Assembly (NCBI GenBank): GCA_022572185.1
Contig: JACZWL010000025.1
Location: 1 to 46,767 of the forward strand
DNA from: Pseudomonadota bacterium
GTDB lineage: Bacteria; Pseudomonadota; Gammaproteobacteria; Steroidobacterales; Woeseiaceae
Length of the DNA stretch: 46,767 bases
Reading direction: 5' to 3'
The notes under the pieces were generated by a model. The model was not told the origin of the DNA. It saw nothing but the letters and a program-made list of their open reading frames with translations, and did no database searches. The stretch's first letter is position 1. The number at the start of each line of letters is the position of its first letter. Positions 1 through 12,260 of the stretch are shown here, piece after piece. The translations under genes were made by a program, and so were the position numbers.

Positions 1-3000
1 TCTTCATTGCTGAGCTGTTCATCCGCTTTATAGCCCCAGAACTCTTTACGAATGCGTTCATGCAAGTGTTCTGCAAAAGCTTCAGCAAAACGGTCAGCCA
101 ATGACTGAACTAAGATTGCAGAGTAGTCATCACCTTTGGCTTTATATTCATTTGCCAATTCTTCTGCACCAAAAATCGATACAGTGAATCCGCCCAAGTA
201 GTCTTGCTGCTTACGGTCATTACGAATGTAATCTGCTAAAGACAAGTTTGGTTTACCTGTGACTTTGTCAGATTGCTGACGTAGGTGCTCAAAAGTATGA
301 GTAACGTTTTGACCAGCTTCATCAAATACGCTGACGCTATCTGCACCTGTACGTTGTGCAGGGTATAAACCAAACACTGCACGCGCATCGAAACGATTAT
401 TCTCGATAATGTCTTTCAACATCGCTTGCGCTTGGTTGTATAAATCAGTCGCAGCTTCACCCACCACTTCATCTTCTAAGATTTTCGGGAATTTACCCGC
501 CAAGCTCCAAGAGATAAAGAACGGTGTCCAGTCAAAATATTCAACCAGCGTTGCCAAAGGATAGTTGGTGATGACTTGCGTACCCAAAGCATTTGGCTTT
601 GGTGGCACATAGTTGTCATCCACTTTAAAACCATTTTTGATTGATTCTGCATAACTCAGTTTGGCTGCTTTTGGCTGCTTATTGGCCAAACGCTCACGAA
701 TTTTGGCATATTCAGCACGGTGTTCTGCAATAAAGTTACCACGCATTTCTTTAGAGAGCAGGGTGGTTGCCACACCGACAGCACGAGATGCATCCGCCAC
801 ATAAATCACAGCATCGTTTTGGTACTGAGGGTCAATTTTTACTGCGGTATGTGCTTTAGATGTCGTCGCACCACCAATCAACAGTGGAATATCAAAGCCT
901 TTACGTTGCATTTCTTTAGCAACAAATACCATTTCATCTAAAGATGGAGTGATCAAACCAGACAAACCGATGATGTCACATTTTTCATCAATCGCAGTTT
1001 GTAGGATTTTTTCACATGGTACCATCACGCCAAGGTCAACGATGTCATAACCATTACAACCAAGCACTACGCCTACGATATTTTTACCAATATCGTGTAC
1101 GTCGCCTTTAACCGTGGCCATCACGATCTTGCCGTTCGATTTGATGGCGCCGCCTTTCTCCTCCTCTATGAAGGGCACGAGGTGACCAACCGCTTTTTTC
1201 ATCACGCGTGCTGACTTGACGACCTGCGGCAGGAACATCTTGCCGGCACCGAACAGGTCGCCGACGATGTTCATGCCATCCATCAGCGGTCCTTCGATGA
1301 CATCGAGCGGGCGATCCGTGGCAAGTCTTGCTTCCTCGGTGTCATCGATCACGAATTCATCGATGCCATTGACGAGTGCATGCTCCAGGCGCTTGTCTAC
1401 CGGCAGTTCGCGCCAGCTCAGATCCTGAGCATTGGTCTTCGACCCCGATTTCTGCCCCTTATAGTTCTCTGCGACGTCGAGCAACCGCTCGGTGGCATCG
1501 TCTCTGCGATTGAGAACGATATCCTCAACCGCATCCCGCAAATCCGTGGGCAAGTCTTCGTAAATAGCCAGCTGACCGGCATTGACGATGCCCATATCCA
1601 TGCCGGCCTGGATCGCGTAATACAGAAATACGGAGTGTATGGCTTCACGAACGACGTTATTTCCGCGGAAGGAAAAGGAAACGTTGCTGACGCCGCCACT
1701 GACCAGGACATGCGGCAGTGCCTCTTTGATAAGGCGTGTCGCCTCGATGAAATCCAGGCCGTAGCTGTTATGTTCCTCGATACCGGTCGCGACAGCGAAA
1801 ATATTCGGATCGAAAATAATGTCCCCCGGGTCAAAACCGACGACCTCGGTGAGAATCTTATAGCACCGCTTGCAGATAGCGACCTTGCGTTCGACGTTGT
1901 CCGCCTGCCCCTTTTCGTCGAAGGCCATCACGATCACGGCAGCACCGTAATCGCGAACAAGTTTCGCCTGAGCAATGAATGCTTCCTCACCTTCTTTCAG
2001 ACTGATGGAGTTGACGACGGCCTTGCCCTGCACGCAGCGCAGCCCCGCCTCGATGACCGACCATTTGGACGAATCGATCATGACGGGAACGCGCGCTACA
2101 TCGGGTTCCGAGGCAATCAGGTTTAGAAATCTTGTCATCGCCTTTTCCGAATCCAGCATGCCTTCGTCCATGTTGACGTCGACAATCTGAACGCCGTTTT
2201 GGACCTGTTGGCGTGCGACCTGAACCGCTGCGGCGTAATCATCGTCCTCGATCAGGCGCCGGAAAATCGCCGAGCCCGTGACGTTGCATCGCTCACCAAC
2301 ATTGACAAACAAATCGTCCGGACCGATCGTTACGGATTCGAGGCCTGACAGGCGGCAGCGGGCAGGTATTTCCGGAACTTTGCGCGTTGCCTTGCTCTGA
2401 ATCACCTCGTGCAGGGCACGAATGTGTTCCGGCGTAGTGCCGCAACAACCGCCGACCATGTTCACGATACCGCTCTCTGCGAACTCGCCGATGATCTGCG
2501 CCATGTGATCGGGCGTTTCATCGTATTCACCGAACTCGTTAGGCAAGCCTGCGTTCGGGTGCGCGCCGACGCCCGTATCCGCAATGCGGGACAACTCTGC
2601 AACGTAAGGACGGAGGTCGCCTGCGCCCAGTGCACAGTTCAGGCCAACCATGAATGGCTCGGCGTGGCTCACGGAATGCCAGAAGGCCTCCGTTGTCTGT
2701 CCGGACAGCGTACGGCCCGATGCATCGGTAATCGTGCCCGAGATCATGACCGGTAATTTCAGTCCGGCGGCTTCGAAACTTCGATGAATCGCAAAAATCG
2801 CGGCCTTGGCATTCAGGGTATCGAAGATGGTCTCGACCATCAGGAAATCGACGCCTCCTTCGATCAGTGCAGTCGCCGCTACCTGATAGGTTCTGGCGAG
2901 TTCTTCAAAATCGATATTTCGATAGCCGGGGTCGTTAACGTCAGGGGATATTGAAGTGGTTCGATTCGTCGGACCGAGAACGCCGGCGACGAATCTGGGC

Positions 3001-3377
3001 TGACCACTATTCACCGCATGAGTATCTGCGCATTCCCGTGCGATCCTTGCGGCCGCGAGGTTGAGTTCGGCGACCAGCGACTCCATGCCATAGTCGCCCA
3101 TCGACGGCGCGTTCGAATTGAATGTGTTCGTTTCGATGATGTCGGCGCCGGCGTCCAGAAATCGACGGTGAATGTCCTGGATTACGCTTGGGCGCGTAAT
3201 CGACAACAGGTCGTTATTGCCCTTCAGGTCTTGCTGCCAGTCCCTGAAACGATCGCCCCGGAAGTCATCCTCATCGAGACCAAAACCCTGAATCATCGTG
3301 CCCATGGCGCCGTCCAGGAGCAAAATTCGCTCGGACAGCGCCTGGTGCATTGCCTCTATGCGCTGCCTGCGTTCCAT
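1..3377 (-). CDS. metH: Cobalamin-dependent methionine synthase, 3' end beyond window; sequence looks chimeric
   Basis: MetH moves the methyl group of 5-methyltetrahydrofolate to homocysteine through methylcobalamin. About 1125 codons are visible; the family is about 1230, so the end of the activation domain lies outside the window. The homocysteine domain carries the zinc-ligand pair Cys311-Cys312 ([11 protein letters not shown]). The cobalamin domain carries DVHDIG with the cobalt-ligand His761 (codon 1095-1097), and GLSGLITPS follows. The ATG at 3377 lies 10 bp after the metF stop with a GAGG upstream. From about 1145 to 3377 the codons are GC-rich like the rest of the window. From 1 to about 1090 they are distinctly AT-rich (many TTT, AAA, GAA, TTA) and read like an Acinetobacter-type MetH. 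The frame stays open across the change, which falls at the most conserved motif. Identity is certain; whether the fusion is real is doubtful. Confidence 0.93.
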   Translation of the reverse strand, partial: MERRQRIEAMHQALSERILLLDGAMGTMIQGFGLDEDDFRGDRFRDWQQDLKGNNDLLSITRPSVIQDIHRRFLDAGADIIETNTFNSNAPSMGDYGMESLVAELNLAAARIARECADTHAVNSGQPRFVAGVLGPTNRTTSISPDVNDPGYRNIDFEELARTYQVAATALIEGGVDFLMVETIFDTLNAKAAIFAIHRSFEAAGLKLPVMISGTITDASGRTLSGQTTEAFWHSVSHAEPFMVGLNCALGAGDLRPYVAELSRIADTGVGAHPNAGLPNEFGEYDETPDHMAQIIGEFAESGIVNMVGGCCGTTPEHIRALHEVIQSKATRKVPEIPARCRLSGLESVTIGPDDLFVNVGERCNVTGSAIFRRLIEDDDYAAAVQVARQQVQNGVQIVDVNMDEGMLDSEKAMTRFLNLIASEPDVARVPVMIDSSKWSVIEAGLRCVQGKAVVNSISLKEGEEAFIAQAKLVRDYGAAVIVMAFDEKGQADNVERKVAICKRCYKILTEVVGFDPGDIIFDPNIFAVATGIEEHNSYGLDFIEATRLIKEALPHVLVSGGVSNVSFSFRGNNVVREAIHSVFLYYAIQAGMDMGIVNAGQLAIYEDLPTDLRDAVEDIVLNRRDDATERLLDVAENYKGQKSGSKTNAQDLSWRELPVDKRLEHALVNGIDEFVIDDTEEARLATDRPLDVIEGPLMDGMNIVGDLFGAGKMFLPQVVKSARVMKKAVGHLVPFIEEEKGGAIKSNGKIVMATVKGDVHDIGKNIVGVVLGCNGYDIVDLGVMVPCEKILQTAIDEKCDIIGLSGLITPSLDEMVFVAKEMQRKGFDIPLLIGGATTSKAHTAVKIDPQYQNDAVIYVADASRAVGVATTLLSKEMRGNFIAEHRAEYAKIRERLANKQPKAAKLSYAESIKNGFKVDDNYVPPKPNALGTQVITNYPLATLVEYFDWTPFFISWSLAGKFPKILEDEVVGEAATDLYNQAQAMLKDIIENNRFDARAVFGLYPAQRTGADSVSVFDEAGQNVTHTFEHLRQQSDKVTGKPNLSLADYIRNDRKQQDYLGGFTVSIFGAEELANEYKAKGDDYSAILVQSLADRFAEAFAEHLHERIRKEFWGYKADEQLSNE

Positions 3378-3387
3378 CGTCAGTTCC

Positions 3388-4329
<942 letters not shown>

Positions 4330-5226
4330 TCAGGCCGCGGCACTCTGACGGTCCGAAACCGTCGCAACCGACACGAGCCACTGTGGATCGATTCTTGGTG
4401 CAAGGCGCGCCGGCGCCAGGCGCAGGCCGGCAGTCGCACTCCATGCAGCTAACTGACTCTGCAGCTCGTCCGGTGAACGGTCACTGACCGCGAGCAAGAC
4501 AAAAAGTCTGCCCCCGGCCCGCAATAGACGCCGCGCCTCTGTCAGCACCCGAACCGGGTCCCTGGCATCGGCGAGGACATCATCCAGAATGATCGTGTCG
4601 AACTCCGCGTCGCCGAATGGCAGTCGGTACATGTCGCCCCTGCGCAGGCTGCAATTCGGCAACCCGGCGAGCATCAGTTCGGCGCGCGCGAGGCGGCGCG
4701 CGTCGGCATCGATATCGACACCCACGGCACGATGTGCCCGGCTGGCGAGCAATTTAAGGATCCGGCCCCGGCCACAACCGACATCAAGCAGATCTCCGAG
4801 TTGCGCCGTCACGGTCAGTTCCAGGAGTGCCTTGTGAAGCGCCCGGTCTCCGGGCCGCTCCGTGCCGGCGTCTGCCCCCGCATCCGCGACCCGTTCACCC
4901 CGGAGTTCCTGCAGGCGCGCGAGGTCATGTTGAAAAAACGCATCGTCATCAGGGATCAGCTCGAGCAGGCGGCGTCTTGCTGCCGCGTCACCACCATGCA
5001 CCGGCACACGATAAAAGACCCACTGGCCGTCCCGAAAGCGCTCCAGTATCCCGGCGTCGCAGAGCCGTTTCAGGTGCTGCGAGATCCGTGGCTGACTCAG
5101 GCCGACGACCTGCGTGAGCTCGGAAACACTGCATTCGCCCTGTCGGCACAGCGCAACGAGCCGCATGCGTACCGGATCCGCAAGGGCTTTGAATTGCGCT
5201 GCAAGCTGCTCTGCCTGGCTTAACAT
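4330..5226 (-). CDS. sahR: ArsR-type regulator fused to a SAM-methyltransferase-like domain (SahR-like)
   Basis: A 298-residue two-domain protein. Residues about 1-95 form an ArsR winged helix (LADPVRMRLVALC, then LSQPRISQHLKRL as recognition helix). Residues about 130-290 form a Rossmann methyltransferase fold with the nucleotide loop LDVGCGRGRIL and an acidic VGVDID strand end. No metal-binding ArsR cysteine pair is evident. This architecture matches SahR, a proteobacterial repressor that senses S-adenosylhomocysteine and controls methionine-cycle genes. Its position as first gene before metF and metH supports that role. The dyad at 5230-5251, overlapping the ribosome-binding region, suggests autoregulation. 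The effector is inferred from the family and context; the sequence does not show whether the methyltransferase domain is catalytic. Confidence 0.85.
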   Translation of the reverse strand: MLSQAEQLAAQFKALADPVRMRLVALCRQGECSVSELTQVVGLSQPRISQHLKRLCDAGILERFRDGQWVFYRVPVHGGDAAARRRLLELIPDDDAFFQHDLARLQELRGERVADAGADAGTERPGDRALHKALLELTVTAQLGDLLDVGCGRGRILKLLASRAHRAVGVDIDADARRLARAELMLAGLPNCSLRRGDMYRLPFGDAEFDTIILDDVLADARDPVRVLTEARRLLRAGGRLFVLLAVSDRSPDELQSQLAAWSATAGLRLAPARLAPRIDPQWLVSVATVSDRQSAAA

Positions 5227-5229
5227 AAA

Positions 5230-5251
5230 TATATAACTATATCTTTATATA
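5230..5251. promoter_or_regulatory. AT-rich dyad at sahR start, candidate SahR operator
   Basis: A perfect 7-bp inverted repeat, TATATAA and TTATATA, is separated by 8 bp (5237-5244). It lies 4 bp upstream of the sahR ATG in a very AT-rich patch inside otherwise GC-rich DNA. The position would let a bound ArsR-family repressor block transcription or ribosome access of sahR-metF-metH. The assignment to SahR is inference from position and symmetry. Confidence 0.5.
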
Positions 5252-5467
5252 ATGCATTGGATAGTTTAGCACGACCGCTCATGGAAGTCCCCGCCCTGGC
5301 ACCGATCCAGCGCCGGGTACCGGGATACTCGATGAGCGTCGTATTGTCCGCGCGGGGCAGGATGCGGCAGCGAGGACACTCCGATGTGGGCGGAGTCAGG
5401 AACGACGCAGCGAACTTGAGCGAAACCAGATAGCCCTGTCCGCCGCGCCGCGTTTCTCCTGGCCCAG
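5252..5467. other. Intergenic region between hslO and sahR, no gene assigned
   Basis: About 215 bp with no convincing gene. It contains a small hairpin (ACTCCG at 5378-5383, CGGAGT at 5391-5396) and the palindromic GGTACC at 5317-5322. On the plus strand an unrecognised 50-codon frame runs 5281-5433. On the minus strand a longer frame without a usual start codon includes a CPRC pair. Neither resembles a family I know. The sahR promoter must lie at the left end of this stretch. Confidence 0.35.
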
Positions 5468-6343
5468 TCAGTGGACCCGGTCGGTGCCCTCTACGACGTG
5501 CTCCGAGAAGAGGCGGGAGACATCGACAGTATCGAATGAACGCGTGCGGCCACAGTATTCACAGGTCACGTCGACACGATCTTTTTCCGCACATGCGGCG
5601 TTTGTCTCTTTTTCGCCGAGCATCCGCAGCACATCTTCGGCCCGCTTTTTTGAACACCGGCATTTGAAGGTGACCGGTCTCGGCCCGAAAACCCGGACGT
5701 CGTCTGCGGCGAACAATTTGCCCAGTAAATCGATGCCGACGCCGGCGGCGATGTCGTCGGGGCGCAGCGTCGCAGCGAGCATGCCCAGACGGCGCCAGTC
5801 ATCTTCGAGCGCGCTGTCTTTCTCCGGCATTTGTTGCAACAGGATCCCGCCGCAGCTGGACGGCTCACATACCAGGTGAATGTGACTCGGAATTTGCGCA
5901 GATTTCGCGTAATAATTTTCGAGGCTGTCGGCGAGAGACGCTCCTGTTACCTCAACGATGCCCTGATAGGGGCGTTCCATCGCACCCGCATCGACGGTGA
6001 TCGCGCATCTGGCCTGCGCCACAAGCTCGGCGAACGAAGCATGATCCGTCAGATCAGGAGCACTGGCCATGCCGCGCAGCTCGAGTTCGCTGGTGCATTG
6101 CATAACCAGCATGGCCAGTGGTCCGTCACCACTGAGCTGCATCGTAATTATGCCGTCGAACTTGAGGCTTTGGGCGATGAGTCCGGTGGCCGCTGCAGCA
6201 TGGCCAAGCGTTTCGAGCACGCTCATTTGATAGGTATGACCGAGCTGCATTCGTTGCCAGGACTTTTGCAGCTGAATCAGCGCGCCTCGCACCGGCAGCG
6301 ATTCGAAGACGAACGGAACGACAGCGTCGCTATGCGTCTGCAT
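5468..6343 (-). CDS. hslO: Redox-regulated chaperone Hsp33
   Basis: Hsp33 is a cytoplasmic holdase activated by oxidation and unfolding. The 291-residue length is normal. The C-terminal zinc-binding redox switch is intact: Cys228-x-Cys230 (FKCRCSK) and Cys261-x-x-Cys264 (CEYCGR). The N-terminal domain carries the usual LETLGHAAAATGLIAQSLKF and YYAKSAQIPSHI segments. The gene starts 8 bp after the gatB stop, so it is probably read with gatCAB, an uncommon partner. Assignment is secure. Confidence 0.95.
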   Translation of the reverse strand: MQTHSDAVVPFVFESLPVRGALIQLQKSWQRMQLGHTYQMSVLETLGHAAAATGLIAQSLKFDGIITMQLSGDGPLAMLVMQCTSELELRGMASAPDLTDHASFAELVAQARCAITVDAGAMERPYQGIVEVTGASLADSLENYYAKSAQIPSHIHLVCEPSSCGGILLQQMPEKDSALEDDWRRLGMLAATLRPDDIAAGVGIDLLGKLFAADDVRVFGPRPVTFKCRCSKKRAEDVLRMLGEKETNAACAEKDRVDVTCEYCGRTRSFDTVDVSRLFSEHVVEGTDRVH

Positions 6344-6351
6344 GCAGACTC

Positions 6352-7797
6352 CTAACCCTTGCGAAGGCGGCGCTTCAACACCTCATTGACCTGGCCTGGA
6401 TTTGCCTTGCCGCCAGTCTCTTTCATCACCTGGCCAACGAAGAACCCGAGTACTTTGACCTTGCCTGCGCGATATTGTTTTACCTGATCGGGGTTTGCGG
6501 CAATGACGGCGTCCACAATTTTCTCAATCGCCGAGCTGTCCGTGATCTGCCGCAGACCCCTGGTTTCTATGATTTCATTGGCGCCGCCGCCGCCCGTCCA
6601 CATGGCTTCGAATACCTCTTTCGCGATCTTGCCGGAGATAGTTCCGTCCTGGATACGACTCAAGAGTGCAGCAAGGTCCGCCGGGGCGATCTTGCTGTCG
6701 GTAATTTCCATGCCGTCGCGGTGCAGTGCTGCGGAAAGTTCACCGGTGATCCAATTTGCCGCCGTCTTCGGATTATCTTTGAATTCAGCTACCGTCGCTT
6801 CGAAGTAGTCCGCAACTGCGCGGCTGACCGTCAAGATCGCGGCGTCGCTGGGTTTCAATGCATATTGCTCCACGAAGCGGGCTTGCTTCGCGTCGGGCAG
6901 CTCTGGCAGCGTCTTTTTCACCTCTGCGATAAAAGCATCGTCGAGCACAACCGGAAGCAGATCCGGATCCGGAAAGTACCGGTAATCGTTTGCTTCTTCC
7001 TTGCTGCGCATCGATCGGGTCTCGTCCCGGTCGGAGTCATAGAGGCGCGTTTCCTGTGCCACCTCGCCGCCATCTTCCAAAATGTTGATCTGGCGTTTGA
7101 TTTCAAAGTTGATCGCTTTTTCGACAAAGCGGAACGAGTTGAGGTTTTTGAGTTCGGATCGTGTGCCGAGCTTTTCCTGCCCGTGAGGTCTCACCGATAC
7201 GTTGGCATCGCAGCGAAAGGAGCCTTCCTGCATGTTGCCGTCTGAGATCTCGAGGTAACGGACGATCGAATGAATCTTGCGCATGAAAGCAACAGCTTCC
7301 TTTGCTGAGCGCATGTCCGGTTCGGAGACTATTTCGAGCAAGGGCGTGCCCGCGCGATTGAGGTCGATTCCCGATGACTGATTCAGGCCTTCGTGAATCG
7401 ACTTGCCCGCATCTTCTTCAAGATGTGCGCGCGTGATGCCAATTCGTTTGTCCTCGCCTCGATCATCCTTGATCATGAGCTCGCCGTCGTAAACGATCGG
7501 CAACTCATATTGACTGATCTGATAGCCCTTGGGCAGGTCGGGATAAAAATAATTTTTCCTTGCAAAGACACAACGTGACGCCACTTTAGCGTTGATCGCA
7601 AGGCCGAACTTACAAGCCATGCGCACGACTTCGGCATTCAGGACCGGCAACACGCCCGGATATCCGAGGTCGACGAGGCAAGCCTGGGTATTGGGTTCGG
7701 CACCGTACGCGGTCGACGCACCGGAAAAGATCTTGCTGCTTGTTGCAAGTTGCGTATGAAGCTCGAGTCCGATAACGACTTCCCAGGCACTGTTCAT
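6352..7797 (-). CDS. gatB: Asp/Glu-tRNA amidotransferase subunit B
   Basis: GatB is the kinase and tRNA-binding subunit of GatCAB, which converts Glu-tRNA(Gln) and Asp-tRNA(Asn) to their amidated forms. The 481-residue protein shows [13 protein letters not shown] at the N-terminus, [23 protein letters not shown] and the C-terminal YqeY-like tail ending [10 protein letters not shown] chose the ATG at 7797 over an upstream in-frame start at 7827. It overlaps the gatA stop as ATGA and gives the normal family length. Cotranslated with gatA and gatC. Confidence 0.96.
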   Translation of the reverse strand: MNSAWEVVIGLELHTQLATSSKIFSGASTAYGAEPNTQACLVDLGYPGVLPVLNAEVVRMACKFGLAINAKVASRCVFARKNYFYPDLPKGYQISQYELPIVYDGELMIKDDRGEDKRIGITRAHLEEDAGKSIHEGLNQSSGIDLNRAGTPLLEIVSEPDMRSAKEAVAFMRKIHSIVRYLEISDGNMQEGSFRCDANVSVRPHGQEKLGTRSELKNLNSFRFVEKAINFEIKRQINILEDGGEVAQETRLYDSDRDETRSMRSKEEANDYRYFPDPDLLPVVLDDAFIAEVKKTLPELPDAKQARFVEQYALKPSDAAILTVSRAVADYFEATVAEFKDNPKTAANWITGELSAALHRDGMEITDSKIAPADLAALLSRIQDGTISGKIAKEVFEAMWTGGGGANEIIETRGLRQITDSSAIEKIVDAVIAANPDQVKQYRAGKVKVLGFFVGQVMKETGGKANPGQVNEVLKRRLRKG

Positions 7798-9269
7798 TGG
7801 TAGGCCTCCGGACAGCGCTGATGCCAATCGGTCAGTTGCTGATACTGGTGTGCACAGGCAAGAATGGTCTCTTCTGCAAAATGCGGCCCGACGAGTTGCA
7901 GGCCGACCGGCAGATCATCGACGAAGCCACAGGGCACCGATATTCCGGGAAGTCCGGCAAGGTTTGCGCCGATCGTATAAATGTCGTTGAGATACATCGT
8001 AATCGGGTCATCTGTTTTTTCGCCCAGCGGGAACGTCGGCGTCGGTGTGGTGGGCCCCGCTATGACGTCGACTTTCTCAAACGCGTTTTTGAAATCCTGG
8101 CTGATGAGCTGACGCACTTTTTGTGCTTTCAGGTAATACGCATCGTAATAGCCGGCCGACAAGACATAGGTACCAGTCATGATGCGGCGTTTGACTTCCG
8201 CGCCAAATCCGTCGCCACGACTGCGACGATAAAGGTCCAGGAGATCTTTGGCGCCATCGGCACGGTAACCGAAACGTACGCCATCGAAACGGGAAAGGTT
8301 TGACGAACATTCGGCTGGCGCGACTACATAATAGGTTGGAACTGACAAATCGAGGTTGGGGAGATCGACTTCGATCAGACTGGCGCCCTGTTGCTCGAGC
8401 ACATTCAGCGCATCTTTTACCCGTGCCGCACATTGCTCATTCAGGCCCGCGTCGAAGTGCTGTCGAACAACACCGATTTTGAGTTCCTTCAATGACACGG
8501 TCAGACCGCTCACATAGTCGGGCACCGGATGATCAACTGAAGTCGAATCGCGCTCGTCAAACCCGGCCATCACAGAAAGCAGCATCGCCGCATCTTCAGC
8601 AGTCCTCGTAATAACGCCCGCCTGATCCAGGCTGGAGGCGAACGCGACCATGCCGTAACGGGAAACGCGGCCGTAGGTCGGCTTGAGACCAACGGTATTC
8701 GTCAGTGCAGCAGGCTGCCTGATCGATCCGCCGGTGTCAGTGCCGGTCCCGGCCGGGGTCAGGCGCGCGGCGACGGCCGCCGCCGAGCCGCCGGACGACC
8801 CACCGGGCGAACGTACAGTGTCCCAGGGATTCCTGACCGGGCCAAAATAACTGGTCTCGCTCGACGAGCCCATCGCAAATTCGTCCATGTTGGTTTTGCC
8901 CAGCATGACAGCGCCTGCCGACGATAGCCGTTCCACCACGGTCGCGTCATACGGAGATACAAAGTTTTCCAGAATGCGGGAACCGCAGGTGGTCAGAACA
9001 CCTTTGGTGCAAAAGATGTCTTTATAGACGATCGGAAGGCCGGCAAGCGTGCCTGCCTCTCCTTTCGATCTTGCTTTGTCGCTTGCATCGGCGACTGCCA
9101 GCGCCTGGTCCGCCGTGACACTAATAAAAGCGTTCAACGACCTGTCATGCTCTTCGATCCGTGATAACAGGGTCTCGATCAACTCGCGCGAGGAAAACTC
9201 GCCTTTTGAGAGGCCCTTCGCCAGCTCGGCCAGTGACTGCGTGTGTAATGCCTGTTGCTGCCCTGCCAT
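7794..9269 (-). CDS. gatA: Asp/Glu-tRNA amidotransferase subunit A
   Basis: GatA is the glutaminase subunit that supplies ammonia to GatB through a channel. The 491-residue protein has the amidase signature with the Ser-cisSer-Lys triad: Lys83 (VYKDIF), Ser158 (SPGGSSGGS) and Ser182 ([11 protein letters not shown]). These are offset by about four residues from the classical GatA numbering. The ATG at 9269 follows the gatC stop by 2 bp, and the end overlaps gatB by 4 bp. The order gatC-gatA-gatB is standard. Nothing unusual. Confidence 0.97.
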   Translation of the reverse strand: MAGQQQALHTQSLAELAKGLSKGEFSSRELIETLLSRIEEHDRSLNAFISVTADQALAVADASDKARSKGEAGTLAGLPIVYKDIFCTKGVLTTCGSRILENFVSPYDATVVERLSSAGAVMLGKTNMDEFAMGSSSETSYFGPVRNPWDTVRSPGGSSGGSAAAVAARLTPAGTGTDTGGSIRQPAALTNTVGLKPTYGRVSRYGMVAFASSLDQAGVITRTAEDAAMLLSVMAGFDERDSTSVDHPVPDYVSGLTVSLKELKIGVVRQHFDAGLNEQCAARVKDALNVLEQQGASLIEVDLPNLDLSVPTYYVVAPAECSSNLSRFDGVRFGYRADGAKDLLDLYRRSRGDGFGAEVKRRIMTGTYVLSAGYYDAYYLKAQKVRQLISQDFKNAFEKVDVIAGPTTPTPTFPLGEKTDDPITMYLNDIYTIGANLAGLPGISVPCGFVDDLPVGLQLVGPHFAEETILACAHQYQQLTDWHQRCPEAYQ

Positions 9270-9271
9270 GA

Positions 9272-9559
9272 TTATTCGATGACTTTGGGCACGAGATAGA
9301 AGCCGTCCTGAATAGCGGGTGCGTTAGCCTGGAACGCGTCGCGCTCATTGGTTTCTGTTACCACATCCGGGCGCAGGCGTTGCACCTGGTCCAGCGGGTG
9401 CGCCATCGGCACGACATCGTCGGTCGGCACCTGCTGCAGTTGATCGACAAAATCGACAATGCTCGACAGCTTGGCGACGATATCGTCGAATTCATCCTCG
9501 TCCAGTTGCAAGCATGCCAGCGCAGCGATGTGTTGAACCTGTTCTTTGCTTAGTGACAC
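9272..9559 (-). CDS. gatC: Asp/Glu-tRNA amidotransferase subunit C
   Basis: GatC is the small clamp that holds GatA and GatB together. From a GTG start at 9559 the product is 95 residues, the usual size, beginning [16 protein letters not shown] and ending [11 protein letters not shown], both typical. A longer frame to 9625 would add 22 unconserved residues, so I reject it. The gene is first in gatCAB-hslO and divergent from mreB, an arrangement also known in Pseudomonas. Confidence 0.92.
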   Translation of the reverse strand: MSLSKEQVQHIAALACLQLDEDEFDDIVAKLSSIVDFVDQLQQVPTDDVVPMAHPLDQVQRLRPDVVTETNERDAFQANAPAIQDGFYLVPKVIE

Positions 9560-9631
9560 GATTTGGACCCGGTATGCGGCCGCCCGACAGAGTACCGGGC
9601 AGCATGAGCGGCGACAATGGTACACACCGCC

Positions 9632-9660
9632 TTGTGCAATGTCCTGTGCATTGTTAGATT
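9632..9660 (+). promoter_or_regulatory. Possible sigma-70 promoter of mreB
   Basis: TTGTGC at 9632-9637 and TAGATT at 9655-9660 are 17 bp apart, 37 bp upstream of the mreB ATG, in the divergent gatC/mreB gap. The match to the consensus is moderate (3 or 4 of 6 in each box), so this is only a candidate. Confidence 0.35.
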
Positions 9661-9675
9661 ACAAAGTTCATTTGA

Positions 9676-10739
<1,064 letters not shown>

Positions 10740-10740
<1 letters not shown>

Positions 10741-10790
10741 GGGCGGCTTTAGCCGCGACGATAATAAGGAATCGCGGCTAAAGCCGCTCC
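10740..10790. repeat. REP-like extragenic palindrome between mreB and mreC
   Basis: Two 19-nt arms, 10740-10758 and 10772-10790, are reverse complements except for one G-T pair. The core is GCGGCTTTAGCCGCGA, with a 13-nt loop. Each arm is itself partly palindromic (GCGGCTTTAGCCGC). This resembles the mobile REP-type sequences found in many copies in gammaproteobacterial genomes. The left arm overlaps the last base of the mreB stop codon. Confidence 0.8.
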
Positions 10791-10831
10791 TACCGCCGCT
10801 CCTACCGCCGCTCCTGCGGGCGCTCCTACTG
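10784..10831. repeat. Four tandem 12-bp units next to the REP palindrome
   Basis: Units begin at 10784, 10796, 10808 and 10820. The first two are identical (CCGCTCCTACCG); the third and fourth have two and three changes. They look like expansion of the tail of the adjacent palindrome, whose right arm ends inside the first unit. The array is noncoding and lies about 80 bp before the mreC start. Confidence 0.75.
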
Positions 10832-10908
10832 CTGCTCGTCCGCGCGTGCAGGCGACATGTGCGGTGGTTGGTTATTGCCACTGTCGTAATGGCGGTATCA
10901 TTCCGCTA

Positions 10909-11778
10909 ATGCTTACCGCAAGAACAGAAAATCAGCATCGCTCACAGAAAACGCCGGCCCTGGGCCTGCGCTTGCTGCTGTTTGCCGGCCTCAGCATTCT
11001 GATTCTGGTTATCGACCACCGTGAGAATTACCTCGACGCCGTGCACAGAGCCATCGATGTCACGATCCATCCGCTGCGTGTCATTGTCGACGCACCCGTC
11101 GCCATGTGGCACTGGCTTGGCGAGACCAGCGCGGGCCGCAACGAACTCCGGCTGGAGAACAGCCGGCTCAAGGCCGAACGCCTGCTGACCCACGCCCGAC
11201 TGCAAAGATATTCGGCACTCGAGGCTGAAAACACGCGCCTGCGCGCAATGCTGGAGGCACGGACCAGAGTTAGAGACGAGGTCCGCGTTGCCGGCATCAT
11301 GTCGGTCAGCGCTAATCCGTTTCGCCACGATCTTGTCATCGACAAGGGACTAAACGATGGTGTTTATGACGGCCAGGCGATGATTGATGCTGACGGCGTG
11401 GTCGGCCAGGTCATAGAGACCGGCCTGTTTTCGGCGCAGGCAGTACTGATCAGCGATCCGGATCATGCGCTGCCGGTCGAGATCAACCGAAACGGCCTGC
11501 GTACGATTGCCGTTGGCACCGGCGAATTCGACCGGCTGGATCTGCCCTTCCTGCCCAATAACGCCGATGTTCGCCAGGGGGACCTGCTCGTCACCTCGGG
11601 ACTCGGTGGTGCCTTCCCGGCGGGCTATCCCGTTGCAATCATTGATAATGTGACCCGAATTCCACAGGAACCGTTCGCAGCCGTATCCGCAAAACCTGCC
11701 GCCAAGCTGAACCAGGTCCGGGAAATCATGCTGATCTGGTCAATCGCGGACGAAGACGTTCCGGAGACTCCCGAATGA
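10909..11778 (+). CDS. mreC: Rod shape-determining protein MreC
   Basis: MreC is a bitopic inner-membrane protein that links MreB to PBP2 in the periplasm. The 289-residue product has a short cytoplasmic N-terminus, one membrane helix (LRLLLFAGLSILILVI), a coiled coil around residues 75-115 (LRLENSRLKAERLL, LEAENTRLRAMLEA) and the beta-barrel domain (DKGLNDGVYDGQAM, GDLLVTSGLGGAFPAGYPV). I place the start at the ATG 10909; a frame to 10846 adds 21 residues lying in repeat DNA. The end overlaps mreD by 4 bp (ATGA). Confidence 0.95.
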   Translation: MLTARTENQHRSQKTPALGLRLLLFAGLSILILVIDHRENYLDAVHRAIDVTIHPLRVIVDAPVAMWHWLGETSAGRNELRLENSRLKAERLLTHARLQRYSALEAENTRLRAMLEARTRVRDEVRVAGIMSVSANPFRHDLVIDKGLNDGVYDGQAMIDADGVVGQVIETGLFSAQAVLISDPDHALPVEINRNGLRTIAVGTGEFDRLDLPFLPNNADVRQGDLLVTSGLGGAFPAGYPVAIIDNVTRIPQEPFAAVSAKPAAKLNQVREIMLIWSIADEDVPETPE

Positions 11779-12260
11779 CTCAGGACCGGGCATCACGGCG
11801 CTTACCCGTAGTCGCCTGCATTATCGCGGCGCTGATGCTGGCAATCGCTCCGATGCCCGATTGGGCCAGCCCGTTTCGCCCTGATTGGGTGGCGCTGACA
11901 CTTATATATTGGGCGATGATGTTACCGCGCACCTACAGCGTCGGCACAGCCTGGATCGTGGGGATCCTCCTGGACGTCGCTCAGGGTTCTTTACTCGGCC
12001 AACACGCCGTTGCGCTTTGTTTCGTGGCCTACATTGCGGTCAAATTTCATTTGCAGTTTCGGGTGTTCCCTGTATCGCAGATGACGGCGACCGTGTTCGC
12101 AATTCTCGCGTTTTACCAGTTCATTCTTTTCTGGGTCAACGGTGTCGCCGGAGTGAATGCCCCTGCTGTGGCGTACTGGGGACCTGTCATCACAGGCACA
12201 TTGATCTGGCCGCTGCTGACCCTGTTTTTCGGCAGCGTGCGTTACCGGGCGAGGCCATGA
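11775..12260 (+). CDS. mreD: Rod shape-determining protein MreD
   Basis: A 161-residue integral membrane protein with about five predicted hydrophobic helices and the family segments RPDWVALTLIYWAMMLP, GILLDVAQGSLLGQHA and QFRVFPVSQ. MreD works with MreC in controlling PBP2-RodA. It overlaps mreC and mrdA by 4 bp each (ATGA), so translational coupling is likely. Confidence 0.95.
   Translation: MTQDRASRRLPVVACIIAALMLAIAPMPDWASPFRPDWVALTLIYWAMMLPRTYSVGTAWIVGILLDVAQGSLLGQHAVALCFVAYIAVKFHLQFRVFPVSQMTATVFAILAFYQFILFWVNGVAGVNAPAVAYWGPVITGTLIWPLLTLFFGSVRYRARP

Noticed and set aside
1380-2126. A 248-codon plus-strand frame opposite metH
   Set aside because: It is the antisense shadow of a certain gene; GC-rich genes often leave long open frames on the other strand.
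5281-5433. A 50-codon plus-strand frame between hslO and sahR
   Set aside because: No ribosome-binding site, no family resemblance and a GC-rich stretch where open frames arise by chance.
10784-10831. Tandem 12-bp units considered as a CRISPR array
   Set aside because: Units are contiguous with no spacers and no cas genes are nearby.
11885-12256. Long N-terminal extension of PBP2
   Set aside because: It is the mreD gene in another frame; the ATGA overlap at 12257 gives the normal PBP2 start.
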